Shown: one piece after another, positions 1-8,563 of the stretch
Layout: every line of letters begins with the position of its first letter
Position numbering within the stretch: the first letter of the stretch is position 1
NCBI RefSeq assembly: GCF_037482845.1
Contig: NZ_JBBHJW010000006.1
Location: 62,001-126,000 of the forward strand
Direction: 5' to 3'
DNA from: Paucibacter_B soli
GTDB lineage: Bacteria; Pseudomonadota; Gammaproteobacteria; Burkholderiales; Burkholderiaceae_C
Length of the DNA: 64,000 bases
Translations under genes and position numbers: made by a program
The notes under the pieces: model-generated
Told to the model about the DNA's origin: nothing
What the model saw: the letters and a program-made list of their open reading frames with translations, nothing else
Database searches by the model: none

Positions 1-29
1 TGGCTGACTTCCGCCGCATCGTGTTGTGA
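1..29 (+). CDS. aceF: Dihydrolipoamide acetyltransferase (PDH E2), 3' end only
   Basis: Only the last eight codons are in the window. They read ADFRRIVL and then TGA, which is the usual C-terminus of the E2 acyltransferase of the pyruvate dehydrogenase complex. The gene directly downstream, 15 bases away, is the E3 subunit, so the assignment rests on this short motif plus the classic aceE-aceF-lpdA order. The body of the gene lies outside the window. Confidence 0.7.
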
Positions 30-44
30 CCGGAGACTACTGAC

Positions 45-1853
45 ATGGCATTGATAGAAGTTCAAGTTCCCGACATCGGCGACTTCAAGGACGTGGCCAT
101 CATCGAGTTGCTGGTCAAGCCCGGCGATGTGGTCAAGGCCGAGCAGAGCCTGATCACGGTGGAGAGCGACAAAGCCTCGATGGAGATCCCGTCCTCGCAC
201 GCCGGTGTGGTGAAGGAGCTCAAGGTCTCGCTGGGCGACAAGGTCAACCAGGGCACGGTGCTGTTGCTGCTGGAATCGGACGCGGCCGCCGCGCCGGCAC
301 CTGCAGTCGCTGCACCCGCCGCGACCGCTCCCGCGGCGGCGCCGGTCGTGGCTCCCGTCGCTGCCGCCTATACGGGCAGTGCCGACCTGGATTGCGATGT
401 GCTGGTTCTGGGCGCGGGCCCCGGCGGCTACTCGGCCGCCTTCCGCGCCGCCGACCTGGGCCTCAAGGTCGTGCTGGTGGAGCGTTATGCTACGCTCGGT
501 GGCGTCTGCCTGAACGTGGGCTGCATCCCGTCCAAGGCGCTCTTGCATGTGGCGGCGGTGATGGACGAGGTCTCGCACATGGCCGATCTGGGCGTAGATT
601 TCGGCGCGCCCACGGTCGACGTGGACAAGCTGCGCGGCCACAAGGAAAAGGTCATAGGCAAGCTGACCGGCGGCCTGGCGGCGATGGCCAAGATGCGCAA
701 GGTCACCATCGTGCGCGGCTATGGTGCCTTTGTGGACCCCAACCATGTGCAGGTGGAAGAGACCACCGGAGGCGCGCAAGAGAAGACCGGCGCCACCAAG
801 ACCATACACTTCAAAAAGGCCATCATCGCCGCCGGCTCGCAGGCGGTGCGCCTGCCCTTCCTGCCCGACGACGAACGCATCGTCGACTCCACCGGCGCGC
901 TGGCCTTGAAGGGCACGCCCAAGAAGATGCTGATCATCGGCGGCGGCATCATCGGCCTGGAGATGGGCACGGTCTACTCGACGCTGGGCGCACGCCTGGA
1001 TGTGGTGGAGATGCTGGACGGCCTGATGCAGGGTGCCGACCGCGACCTCGTCAAGGTCTGGCAGAAGCTCAATGCCAAGCGCTTCGACAACATCATGTTG
1101 AAGACCAAGACGGTGGGCGCCGAGGCCACGCCCGAGGGCATCAAGGTGCAGTTCGAATCGCTGGACGGCGTGAAGAGCGAAGGCACTTACGACCTCGTGC
1201 TGCAGGCCGTGGGCCGCACGCCTAACGGCAAGAAGATTGCCGCGGACAAGGCGGGCGTGGCGGTGACCGATCGTGGCTTCATCAACGTCGATGTGCAGAT
1301 GCGCAGCAACGTCGCCAACATCTTCGCCATCGGCGATGTGGTGGGCCAGCCCATGCTGGCGCACAAGGCGGTGCACGAGGCCCATGTGGCGGCCGAAGTC
1401 ATCGCCGGCGAGCTGCTGGGCGATGCCAAGCTGGCCAAGAGCCAGTTCGACGCCCGCGTGATCCCCAGCGTGGCCTATACCGACCCCGAAGTGGCCTGGG
1501 TGGGCCTGACCGAGGACCAGGCCAAGGCCCAGGGCATCAAGGTCAAAAAGGGCCTGTTCCCCTGGACCGCCTCGGGCCGCGCGATCGCCAACGGCCGCGA
1601 CGAGGGCTATACCAAGCTGCTGTTCGATGACAGCCCGGAAGCCCATGGCCACGGCAAGATCCTGGGCGGCGGCATCGTCGGCACCCATGCTGGCGACATG
1701 ATTGGCGAGATCGCCCTGGCCATCGAGATGGGCGCCGACGCGGTGGACATCGGCAAGACCATCCATCCGCACCCCACGCTGGGCGAGAGCATAGGCATGG
1801 CGGCTGAGATCGCGCATGGCAGCTGCACGGATGTGCCGCCGGCGCGGAAGTAG
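45..1853 (+). CDS. lpdA: Dihydrolipoamide dehydrogenase (E3) with N-terminal lipoyl domain
   Basis: This flavoprotein reoxidises the dihydrolipoyl groups of the pyruvate dehydrogenase complex and passes electrons to NAD+. Residues 1-80 form a biotinyl/lipoyl domain with the lipoylated lysine in ESDKAS. An Ala/Pro linker of about 35 residues follows, then the FAD-binding GAGPGGYSAA motif, the redox-active disulfide CLNVGC, the NAD-binding GGGIIGLEMG motif and the dimerisation domain with HPHPTLGE at the C-terminus. At 602 residues it is longer than a plain E3 (about 470) because of the lipoyl domain, a form known in Neisseria and Ralstonia. It follows the E2 gene closely and is probably co-transcribed. 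Confidence 0.96.
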   Translation: MALIEVQVPDIGDFKDVAIIELLVKPGDVVKAEQSLITVESDKASMEIPSSHAGVVKELKVSLGDKVNQGTVLLLLESDAAAAPAPAVAAPAATAPAAAPVVAPVAAAYTGSADLDCDVLVLGAGPGGYSAAFRAADLGLKVVLVERYATLGGVCLNVGCIPSKALLHVAAVMDEVSHMADLGVDFGAPTVDVDKLRGHKEKVIGKLTGGLAAMAKMRKVTIVRGYGAFVDPNHVQVEETTGGAQEKTGATKTIHFKKAIIAAGSQAVRLPFLPDDERIVDSTGALALKGTPKKMLIIGGGIIGLEMGTVYSTLGARLDVVEMLDGLMQGADRDLVKVWQKLNAKRFDNIMLKTKTVGAEATPEGIKVQFESLDGVKSEGTYDLVLQAVGRTPNGKKIAADKAGVAVTDRGFINVDVQMRSNVANIFAIGDVVGQPMLAHKAVHEAHVAAEVIAGELLGDAKLAKSQFDARVIPSVAYTDPEVAWVGLTEDQAKAQGIKVKKGLFPWTASGRAIANGRDEGYTKLLFDDSPEAHGHGKILGGGIVGTHAGDMIGEIALAIEMGADAVDIGKTIHPHPTLGESIGMAAEIAHGSCTDVPPARK

Positions 1854-1881
1854 GCAGGCCGCCCGTGGCGACGCCATACGA

Positions 1882-1907
1882 GGCCCGGGCCGCTGGCGGC
1901 TCGGGCC
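1882..1907. terminator. GC-rich hairpin between convergent genes
   Basis: Nested arms GGCCCG/CGGGCC and GCCGC/GCGGC flank a two-base loop. The hairpin lies 29 bases after the lpdA stop and 13 bases beyond the stop of the convergent lipoprotein gene, so it could stop transcription from both sides. It has no T-tract, so intrinsic termination is uncertain. Confidence 0.45.
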
Positions 1908-1920
1908 GGCAAGCCGTCCC

Positions 1921-3507
1921 TTAGTGCAGATTGATGACGCGGTAGCCGGGGGCGAAGGTCCGTTGGATATAGAGTGCGCCGTTTGGCGACAGGGCCAGCG
2001 GGCCGCCGACCTTGTCCTGCCAGACCGATTGCCGTGTCGTCAAGTCAATCGCGTAGCTCATCCACCTGCTGGATACCAGCGCATGCTTCCCTACGATTAG
2101 CAGCGGGCTGTTGAATCCGCCCAGCTCGGAGTCTGTGCTGGTCCAGGACCAGAGGGGCTGGCCGGTTTCAATCGATCTTGCTTCGAGCTTGCTGCCGTTG
2201 ACTACATAGACCGCGTCGGGTCCCTCCACCAGATTGCTGTTGAAGTTGCCCTGCACATTCCAGGCGAGCTTGCCTTGCAGAGTGTCAAAAGCGAGCAGGC
2301 GAGGCAAAAAGGACTGCCCATACCAGGGCGCCCAGGCGGCAAGATAAACGCGCCCGCCCGCGCCCAGCACTGGTGCCTGCTGCATGGCGGGCGGGAAGTA
2401 GCTATCGGCAGGAACTGGGATGGTGAACGCGATCCGCCCGCTGGCCAGATCGATGACTTGCAGTCCGACGCGTCGGTACACATAGGCATAGCGCTGATCA
2501 ACGGCGGGCGAGCAAATCGGATCGTGTTCATCGCCCGCCAATGTGACAGTCCACTCCTCTTGCAGGCTCAAGGCGTCGAAGCGGGTCAGGGCATTGCCCG
2601 TCTTGCAGAGATATAGCTTGCCGTCGCGGATCACAGGATTGGGCTGCTCTCCCATATATCGGCTCAGCGCGACCTGGCCCAGCGCCGCGCCCGACGCTGC
2701 GTCGAAGCTCTGCAAGGTGGAGCGACTGCTGGGGCTCCAGCTGCCGGTCACCACATAGACGCGGTTTCCCGCCAGCGACGGACCGCTGAGGGTGCCGTCG
2801 TCGAGTGTGCTCATCCATGTCTGCGTGCCGTCGCGTTCACTGAACGCGGCCAGCTTGAGGCCAAGGCTGACGAACACATGGCCATTGCCCAGGGCCGGAG
2901 GACGAGTCGGAGAAGGTGCGGCGGCCTCGGGATGGCTCCAACGCCGGCTGAAGCGCGAAGGGTCCAGCACGCTGCTGGCGCTGGCATTGTGGCTCGCGCT
3001 GCCATAGTAGTTGGACGCATCGACCACGGGGCTCAACTCGCGCGGGTCCGTCTGCGAGCGCACCGTCAAACGGTAGGGCAGCTGCCAGGGCGAGCCGGCG
3101 ATGGGTTTGCTGCAAGTACGCGGATCGTCCTGGCAGGCCCGCACTTCAATGGCCCCCTGGTGCGTGCCGACGCCCAAGCTGCGCGCGATCGTGAGGGTCG
3201 CGGCGAAGCTGGTCGTACTGGTCGGCAAGACCTGCATGCCGGGTTCGAGCACGCCCACCGAATCCATCACGCCAACATTGATGGTTTTACCCGCGGGCGG
3301 CAGGCTGCCCCCCGCCTGCGCGGTGATCGCAAAGCTCTGCGATTCGCCCTGGTAGATAGTGGCATCCAGCGAGCCAGGCGCGAAACTGAGTTGCATGCCC
3401 TGGCTGACGGGTGGTGCAGTCGATCCTGCAGTGCTCCCACCGTCAGTACCGCCGCCGCCACAGGCGGTCAACACCAGGCCAAGCAGGCCATAAGCAAACT
3501 GTCGCAT
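1921..3507 (-). CDS. PQQ-repeat beta-propeller lipoprotein
   Basis: This is a predicted lipoprotein of 528 residues. The signal peptide ends in the lipobox LTAC at residues 13-16 and is followed by a Gly-rich spacer. Residues 30-140 resemble an Ig-like or cadherin-like domain. From about residue 170 onward there are repeated PQQ-like blades such as FDTLQGKLAWNV and IETGQPLWSW, which form a beta-propeller. No catalytic motif is recognisable, so a binding or scaffold role at the outer membrane is inference. The start has a strong GGGAGGA ribosome-binding site six bases upstream. It lies downstream of the Crp-family gene on the same strand, 130 bases away, and may or may not share its transcript. 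Confidence 0.75.
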   Translation of the reverse strand: MRQFAYGLLGLVLTACGGGGTDGGSTAGSTAPPVSQGMQLSFAPGSLDATIYQGESQSFAITAQAGGSLPPAGKTINVGVMDSVGVLEPGMQVLPTSTTSFAATLTIARSLGVGTHQGAIEVRACQDDPRTCSKPIAGSPWQLPYRLTVRSQTDPRELSPVVDASNYYGSASHNASASSVLDPSRFSRRWSHPEAAAPSPTRPPALGNGHVFVSLGLKLAAFSERDGTQTWMSTLDDGTLSGPSLAGNRVYVVTGSWSPSSRSTLQSFDAASGAALGQVALSRYMGEQPNPVIRDGKLYLCKTGNALTRFDALSLQEEWTVTLAGDEHDPICSPAVDQRYAYVYRRVGLQVIDLASGRIAFTIPVPADSYFPPAMQQAPVLGAGGRVYLAAWAPWYGQSFLPRLLAFDTLQGKLAWNVQGNFNSNLVEGPDAVYVVNGSKLEARSIETGQPLWSWTSTDSELGGFNSPLLIVGKHALVSSRWMSYAIDLTTRQSVWQDKVGGPLALSPNGALYIQRTFAPGYRVINLH

Positions 3508-3637
3508 TGCATTCCTCCCTCGGTTCCCGGCATCTCATGGCGTCGGGTAAGCGCGCGAATTCTATGCGGTGCGCCGTACCGGCTGGTGCATGCCGACAAA
3601 CCCAGTGGCTGGTTCCAAATCTCGCTAGTTGCTGGCC

Positions 3638-4261
3638 CTAGCCTTTCAACTGCGCGCGCAGCCGGCTCAGGCTTACCGGCGTGATGCCCAGATAACTGGC
3701 GATATGGTGCTGCGCCACCTGCGCCTCCAGCCCCGGGAACTGGGCGCGGAATTGCAGCAGCCGCTCGCGCGCGGGCAGGGCGGCCAGGGCCCATTCGCGC
3801 TCGGCGCGGCGCAGCAACTCGCCGCGCAGTATGTGGTCGCCCCAGGCACCGACGCAGGGCTCGCTGCGCATCAATCGGGACAGGGCCTCGGCGCCGAAAC
3901 TCGCCACCCGGGCCGGGCCGAGCGCATCGCATTGGATGCGCGAGCGGCCCTCGGCGTGCCGGGTGATCGCTGGGGGCAGGGCGCAGGGGCCGACATGAAA
4001 ACCCAGTGTGACGCTGCGACCCTCACGGTCTCCCACCCAACTGCGCAGACAGCCGCGCAGCACCATCACTTCACGCTCGCCATGGTCGCCCACGCGCAGC
4101 AAGGTCTCGCCGGCCTGCAGGTCGCGCAACTGCATCTGCGCCAGCAGCGGCTCGAAGGCCCGCGCTTCGATCGTGGCACCTGGCGCGCTCAGCGCCGCGA
4201 TGCATGCCAGCAGCTCGATGCGCAGGGCCTGTGGCGGCGATGGGCTGACGGGGCAAGTCAA
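3638..4261 (-). CDS. Crp/Fnr-family transcriptional regulator
   Basis: The 207-residue protein has an N-terminal cyclic-nucleotide-binding-like fold (about residues 35-120, with GETLLRVGDHGEREVMVLRGCLRSW). The C-terminal helix-turn-helix ends in YLGITPVSLSRLRAQL, the typical recognition helix of Crp_2-type HTHs. It lacks the cysteine cluster of FNR, so an oxygen-sensing iron-sulfur role is unlikely. The arginine-serine phosphate-binding signature of true cAMP binders is not evident either. It is transcribed divergently from a lipoprotein hydrolase, with 80 bases between the starts. That arrangement suggests local control of the hydrolase. Confidence 0.82.
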   Translation of the reverse strand: MTCPVSPSPPQALRIELLACIAALSAPGATIEARAFEPLLAQMQLRDLQAGETLLRVGDHGEREVMVLRGCLRSWVGDREGRSVTLGFHVGPCALPPAITRHAEGRSRIQCDALGPARVASFGAEALSRLMRSEPCVGAWGDHILRGELLRRAEREWALAALPARERLLQFRAQFPGLEAQVAQHHIASYLGITPVSLSRLRAQLKG

Positions 4262-4294
4262 TGGCGCTTATCCGTTGTTAATGAGGGCGTGATG

Positions 4295-4307
4295 GCTTGC
4301 TGCAAGC
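4295..4307. promoter_or_regulatory. Inverted repeat in divergent promoter region
   Basis: The 13 bases read GCTTGC, one spacer base, GCAAGC: a perfect 6-base dyad in the 80-base gap between the Crp-family gene and the divergent hydrolase gene. The position suits an operator for the Crp-family protein, but the sequence does not match the known FNR or CRP consensus. The assignment is inference. Confidence 0.3.
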
Positions 4308-4341
4308 ATGCGGCCAGCCATCATTCTAGAAAGGAGATCCT

Positions 4342-5352
4342 GTGCTCAACGAGATTTGGCGATTTTCCTGGCTTCGCGTCACATCGCTGCTGGGCCTGCT
4401 GGCCAGCCTGGTCGCCTGTGCGGGTGCGCCTCCAACGGTGCCGGCCACGGCCCTCACCGACCCCAGCCTGCCGCAGCTGCGGCTGCGCGGGCATGTGTTT
4501 CATGCCGAGGCCTTTGGCGATGCCTCGCTGCCCGTGCTCATCGTCTTGCATGGCGGTCCGGGCGCCGACTACCGCTACCTGCTCGGGCTGGCGGCGCTGG
4601 CCGACCGGTACCGGGTCGTCTTCTACGATCAGCTCGGCAGCGGTCTGTCTGAGCGCGTGCCCGCCGCACAGATCACGGTGCAGAGCTTTGTCGACGACCT
4701 GGATGCCGTGGTGCAGCACCATGCCGGGCAGCGCGCCGTGCACCTGCTGGGCCATTCCTGGGGGGCGATGCTGGCGACTGCCTATGCCGGCGCACATCCG
4801 CAGCGCGTGGCCAGCCTGGTGCTGGCGGAGCCGGGCTTTCTCGACGCCGACAGCTTGGCCGGTCTGCAGGGCGGTGCATGGCCCGGCTGGCGCCGGATCT
4901 TCGGCATGTCGCGGGCTTGGCTGGCGCAATGGCGGGTCTCGGAGCGCGACGATCCCTACGCCCGGCGTGACTGGCTGATCCAGCAGATGCTGGTGATCGC
5001 GCAGCCCGACGAGGCCTTATGCAATGGCCGCCTGCCGGAGCTGCAAGGCTGGCGTGCCGGCAGCCCGGCCTTTGACGCCACCCTGGGGCGCATGATGGAC
5101 GATGCGGCATTCGCCCAGAGCCTGGACTTTGCTCGCGGTGTCGAGCACCTGCGCAGCCCGGTGCTGTTCCTGCGCGGCGCATGCAACCAGGCGCAGGGCG
5201 AGGCGCATCAGCGGCGCATGATGGCGCGCTTCCCGGCCTCGAGCCGCCCCCAGCTGCTCAGCATCGCGGATGCGGGCCACTTCATGTTCAACGACCAGCC
5301 CGAGGCCAGCATGGCGGCGGTGCGTGGATTTCTGGCGGCGGTGCCGCCATGA
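4342..5352 (+). CDS. Alpha/beta-hydrolase lipoprotein, proline iminopeptidase-like
   Basis: The 336-residue protein has a signal peptide ending in the lipobox LVAC near residue 25, so it is probably anchored to the membrane. The alpha/beta-hydrolase core shows the oxyanion-hole motif HGGPGADY, the FYDQLGSG strand typical of the proline-iminopeptidase subfamily, and the nucleophile elbow GHSWGA. A late histidine in DAGHFMF completes the triad. The start is GTG, chosen because AAGGAG sits six bases upstream. The substrate is unknown. A peptidase or esterase on the periplasmic side is the best reading. It is divergent from the Crp-family regulator. Confidence 0.82.
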   Translation: MLNEIWRFSWLRVTSLLGLLASLVACAGAPPTVPATALTDPSLPQLRLRGHVFHAEAFGDASLPVLIVLHGGPGADYRYLLGLAALADRYRVVFYDQLGSGLSERVPAAQITVQSFVDDLDAVVQHHAGQRAVHLLGHSWGAMLATAYAGAHPQRVASLVLAEPGFLDADSLAGLQGGAWPGWRRIFGMSRAWLAQWRVSERDDPYARRDWLIQQMLVIAQPDEALCNGRLPELQGWRAGSPAFDATLGRMMDDAAFAQSLDFARGVEHLRSPVLFLRGACNQAQGEAHQRRMMARFPASSRPQLLSIADAGHFMFNDQPEASMAAVRGFLAAVPP

Positions 5353-5491
5353 GTTGGCAAACGTCGCCAATGATCGTCCACCGGCAGCGGCAAGGGTTCG
5401 GGCCTGTTCGCTTCTTGGCGCGGCTGCATGCGCAAGCGAGGGTTTCCAACGCGGGGATTCAAACGCGGAGATGACGCCGCAGGCCCAAACG

Positions 5492-6850
5492 TCAATCGCC
5501 CCGGCCAGACGCTGGCTCACCCGGCCAGAGCCGCTGTAGCAGTTCCAGGGTAGGAAAGCCATCGACCGGCAGGCCCTCGCGCTGCTGCCAGGCCCGCAAG
5601 GCGGCGCGGCTGACGGGGCCGAACACGCCGTCGGCCGGGCCGGGCGCAAAGCCTTGCTCAGCCAGGGCGCGCTGCAGCGTCTGCAACTGCGTGCGGCTGA
5701 GTGCCTGCAACTCGCGCGGCCAAGCGGCGTGCACGCCCTCGCTGCGCCCCGCCAGCCGCTCGCTGAGCAGGCCGATGGCCAGCGCATAGCTGTCCGAGGC
5801 GTTGTAGCGCCGTATCACGCGCCAGTTATGTCCCACCAGAAAGGCCGGGCCACGGCTGCCCGCCGGCTGCAAGACCCAGGCCTGGGCCATGGGGCTGAGC
5901 CCAATGGCCGCTGGGTCGGTCGGGCGCAGGCCTTCGGCGGCCCAGGCCGCGCTGGACTGCTGCAGCGATGCATCGGCGCGCGCGGGGTCAAAGCCCTCCG
6001 GCAGTATGAGTTCCTGGCCCCAGGGTTCGTCGGCCCGCCAGCCACGCCGCTCCAGGTAATTGGCGGTGGAGGCCATCACATCGGGCAGGCTGGCCCAGAG
6101 GTCGCGGCGGCCGTCGCCATCGGCGTCCAGCGCGTCGCTGAGAAAGTTGCTGGGCATGAACTGGGTCTGGCCCATGGCCCCGGCCCAGGAGCCGACCAGA
6201 CGGCCCCGGTCCGCATCGCCGGCCTGCAGGATGCGCAGCGCCGCCAGCAACTCGCGCCGCGCCATCGCCTCGCGCCGGCCGTCCACCGCCAGCGTCACCA
6301 GCGCATCGATCACCGAGATGCTGCCCGAGTCGCGGCCGAAGTCGCTCTCCAGTCCCCAGAAGGCAGCCAGCACCGCAGCCGGCACGCCCGAGCCGGCACT
6401 GGCCCTGTCCAAGGCCGCGCGGGTCGCCGGCTCGGCCATGCGCGCCAGCCCGCGCTTGACACGGGCCGCCGACACCGCCGTGTCCAGATAGCTCCAGATC
6501 TGCCGGCTGAACTCGGGCTGGCTGCGGTCCAGCGCCAGCACCCGTGGCTGGCACTGCAGGTCTTGGAAGGCGGCGTCGATGACGGCGTCCCCTATGCCCG
6601 CGGCCCTCGCCTCGGCGCCAAAGGCCTGGGCCCAGGCGCGGCAGCGAGCCTGCAAGTCTTCGACCAGCACAGGCGTCGCGGTCGGCGCCGGTGCCGGCTG
6701 CGTCATCTCGGCATCGGCTCTCGCCGTGGCCTCGCGCAGTGGCGCGGCCGCGCAGGCAGTCAGAAGGGCTGTCAGCGCCAGTGTGAGCAACAGCGTCACT
6801 GGCGCCGGCTGCTGCCGGGACACCGTGGATCGGCAGGATGGGCGCAGCAA
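5492..6850 (-). CDS. Lytic murein transglycosylase, MltB type, with peptidoglycan-binding domain
   Basis: The enzyme cleaves the glycan strand of peptidoglycan to form 1,6-anhydromuropeptides. A lipoprotein signal ends in LLTAC near residue 33. The family-3 transglycosylase domain (about residues 65-360) carries the catalytic glutamate in WGLESDFGR, the substrate motif GAMGQTQFMPS and the motif VGHNWRVI near its end. Residues 385-445 form a PG_binding_1 domain (FAPGPADGVFGPVSRAALRAWQ). The start used is TTG, with AAGGG seven bases upstream and only three bases after the gpmI stop. A GTG at 6823 is an alternative. It is probably co-transcribed with gpmI. Confidence 0.9.
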   Translation of the reverse strand: MLRPSCRSTVSRQQPAPVTLLLTLALTALLTACAAAPLREATARADAEMTQPAPAPTATPVLVEDLQARCRAWAQAFGAEARAAGIGDAVIDAAFQDLQCQPRVLALDRSQPEFSRQIWSYLDTAVSAARVKRGLARMAEPATRAALDRASAGSGVPAAVLAAFWGLESDFGRDSGSISVIDALVTLAVDGRREAMARRELLAALRILQAGDADRGRLVGSWAGAMGQTQFMPSNFLSDALDADGDGRRDLWASLPDVMASTANYLERRGWRADEPWGQELILPEGFDPARADASLQQSSAAWAAEGLRPTDPAAIGLSPMAQAWVLQPAGSRGPAFLVGHNWRVIRRYNASDSYALAIGLLSERLAGRSEGVHAAWPRELQALSRTQLQTLQRALAEQGFAPGPADGVFGPVSRAALRAWQQREGLPVDGFPTLELLQRLWPGEPASGRGD

Positions 6851-6853
6851 GCC

Positions 6854-8527
6854 TCAGCCCTTGTCATCAACACTCAACAGGCTCTCATCCCAATCCGGGT
6901 GCTTGTCATAGCCCAGCAGCGCGGCCGTGGTGGCCGCCAGATTCGACAGGCCGGCCGCGGCGGTTTGCTTCAGCCCCAGCCGCAGGCCAGGGATGCGGTG
7001 ATAGAGGATCAGCGGCACCGGGTTGAGCGTGTGCGCGGTCTTGGCCTTGGGGCTGCCGTCCTTGTTCAGTGCCGGTTGGCCGGTCTTTTTGTCGAGCTCG
7101 AACATCTCGTCGGCATTGCCATGGTCGGCGGTGATCAGGGCCACGCCGCCGGCGGCGTCCACCGCCTTGAGCAGGCGGCCCAGCGCCAGGTCCAGTGCCT
7201 CGATGGACATGGTGGCGGCGCGGAAGTTGCCGGTATGGCCCACCATATCGCCGTTGGCAAAATTGCAGCGCAGGATCTTGTGCTGGCCGCTCTGCAGCGC
7301 CGCGATCATCGCGTCGGCAATCTCGGCCGACTTCATCCAGGGGCGCTGCTCGAAGGGCACCACATCGCTGGGCACTTCCAGATAGGTCTCGCCCTCGAAC
7401 TTGCTGGAGCGGTTGCCGTTCCAGAAGTAGGTCACATGGCCGAACTTCTGGGTCTCCGAGCAGGCGAACTGGGTGATGCCCAGCTTGCTGAACCATTCGC
7501 CCGAGGTGTTGCGTATCGCCGGCGGTGCCACCAGAAAGCGTGCCGGCAGCTTCAGGTCGCCGTCGTATTGCAGCATGCCGGCAAAGGCGACCTTGGGGGT
7601 GCGAATGCGCTCGAACTTGTCGAAGGCTGCACCTTCCTCGAAGGCACGCGTGATCTCGATCGCGCGGTCGCCGCGGAAGTTGAACAGCACCACCGCGTCG
7701 CCGTCTTCAATCGTGCCGATGGGCTGGCCGTGCTCGGCGATGACGAACTCGGGCAGGTCCTGGTCGATCACGCCGGGGTGCTGCTGGCGCAGGCCCTCGA
7801 TGGCGGCGCCGGCATTGGGGAACTGCGGGCCCTGGCCCAGCACATGGGTCTTCCAGCCGCGCTCGACCATGGGCCAGTTGGCGTCATAACGGTCCATGGT
7901 GATGGACTGCCGCCCACCGCCGGAGGCGATGCGGGCGTCGAAGTTCTCATCGCTCAGCTCGGCCAGCAAGGCCTCGAAGGGCAGGACGTACTCCAATGCG
8001 CTGGTTTCGGGCACATCGCGGCCGTCGATCAGCGCATGCACGCGCACCGAGCGCAGGCCCTCGGCCTTGGCCTGGCGCACCAGGGCCTTGAGGTGGTCGA
8101 TATGGCTGTGCACATTGCCGTCGGAGAGCAGGCCTATGCAGTGCAGGCGGCCACCCTTGCCATCCTTGCCGGCCTTGGCCGCGGCGACGATCTCCTGCCA
8201 GGCCTGGCCCTGCCAGATCTCGCCCGCGGCGATGGAATTGGCCACCAGGGCCGCGCCCTGGGCATAGACCTGCCCGGCGCCGAGCGCGTTGTGGCCGACC
8301 TCGGAATTGCCCATGTCCTCGTCGGAGGGCATGCCCACCGCGGTGCCATGGGCGCGCAGGCGGATGTTCGGGTGCTCGGCGAAGAGCTTGTCCAGCGTCG
8401 GCTTGTTGGCGGCCGCGATGGCGCTGCCGGCGTCCGTTTTCGCCAGGCCGTAGCCGTCCATCACGATCAGCACCACGGGGCCGACGGCGGCGGCGACTTG
8501 GGAGAGGGATTCGTTTCTTTGCAGCAT
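6854..8527 (-). CDS. gpmI: 2,3-bisphosphoglycerate-independent phosphoglycerate mutase
   Basis: This cytoplasmic glycolytic enzyme interconverts 3- and 2-phosphoglycerate using two metal ions (usually manganese). At 557 residues it has the usual family length or slightly more. The alkaline-phosphatase-like metal site is seen in IVMDGYGL, the phosphorylated serine in DEDMGNSEVGHNALGAGQ, and the later metal ligands in FANGDMVGHTG and ITADHGNADEM. Between them lies the insertion domain with HSHIDHL and IDGRDV. It is followed closely by the mltB-type gene on the same strand, a pairing of unclear meaning. Confidence 0.97.
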   Translation of the reverse strand: MLQRNESLSQVAAAVGPVVLIVMDGYGLAKTDAGSAIAAANKPTLDKLFAEHPNIRLRAHGTAVGMPSDEDMGNSEVGHNALGAGQVYAQGAALVANSIAAGEIWQGQAWQEIVAAAKAGKDGKGGRLHCIGLLSDGNVHSHIDHLKALVRQAKAEGLRSVRVHALIDGRDVPETSALEYVLPFEALLAELSDENFDARIASGGGRQSITMDRYDANWPMVERGWKTHVLGQGPQFPNAGAAIEGLRQQHPGVIDQDLPEFVIAEHGQPIGTIEDGDAVVLFNFRGDRAIEITRAFEEGAAFDKFERIRTPKVAFAGMLQYDGDLKLPARFLVAPPAIRNTSGEWFSKLGITQFACSETQKFGHVTYFWNGNRSSKFEGETYLEVPSDVVPFEQRPWMKSAEIADAMIAALQSGQHKILRCNFANGDMVGHTGNFRAATMSIEALDLALGRLLKAVDAAGGVALITADHGNADEMFELDKKTGQPALNKDGSPKAKTAHTLNPVPLILYHRIPGLRLGLKQTAAAGLSNLAATTAALLGYDKHPDWDESLLSVDDKG

Positions 8528-8563
8528 GAGCGGGAGAGTGAGCTGGAATTTGGCGTGCGGCCG

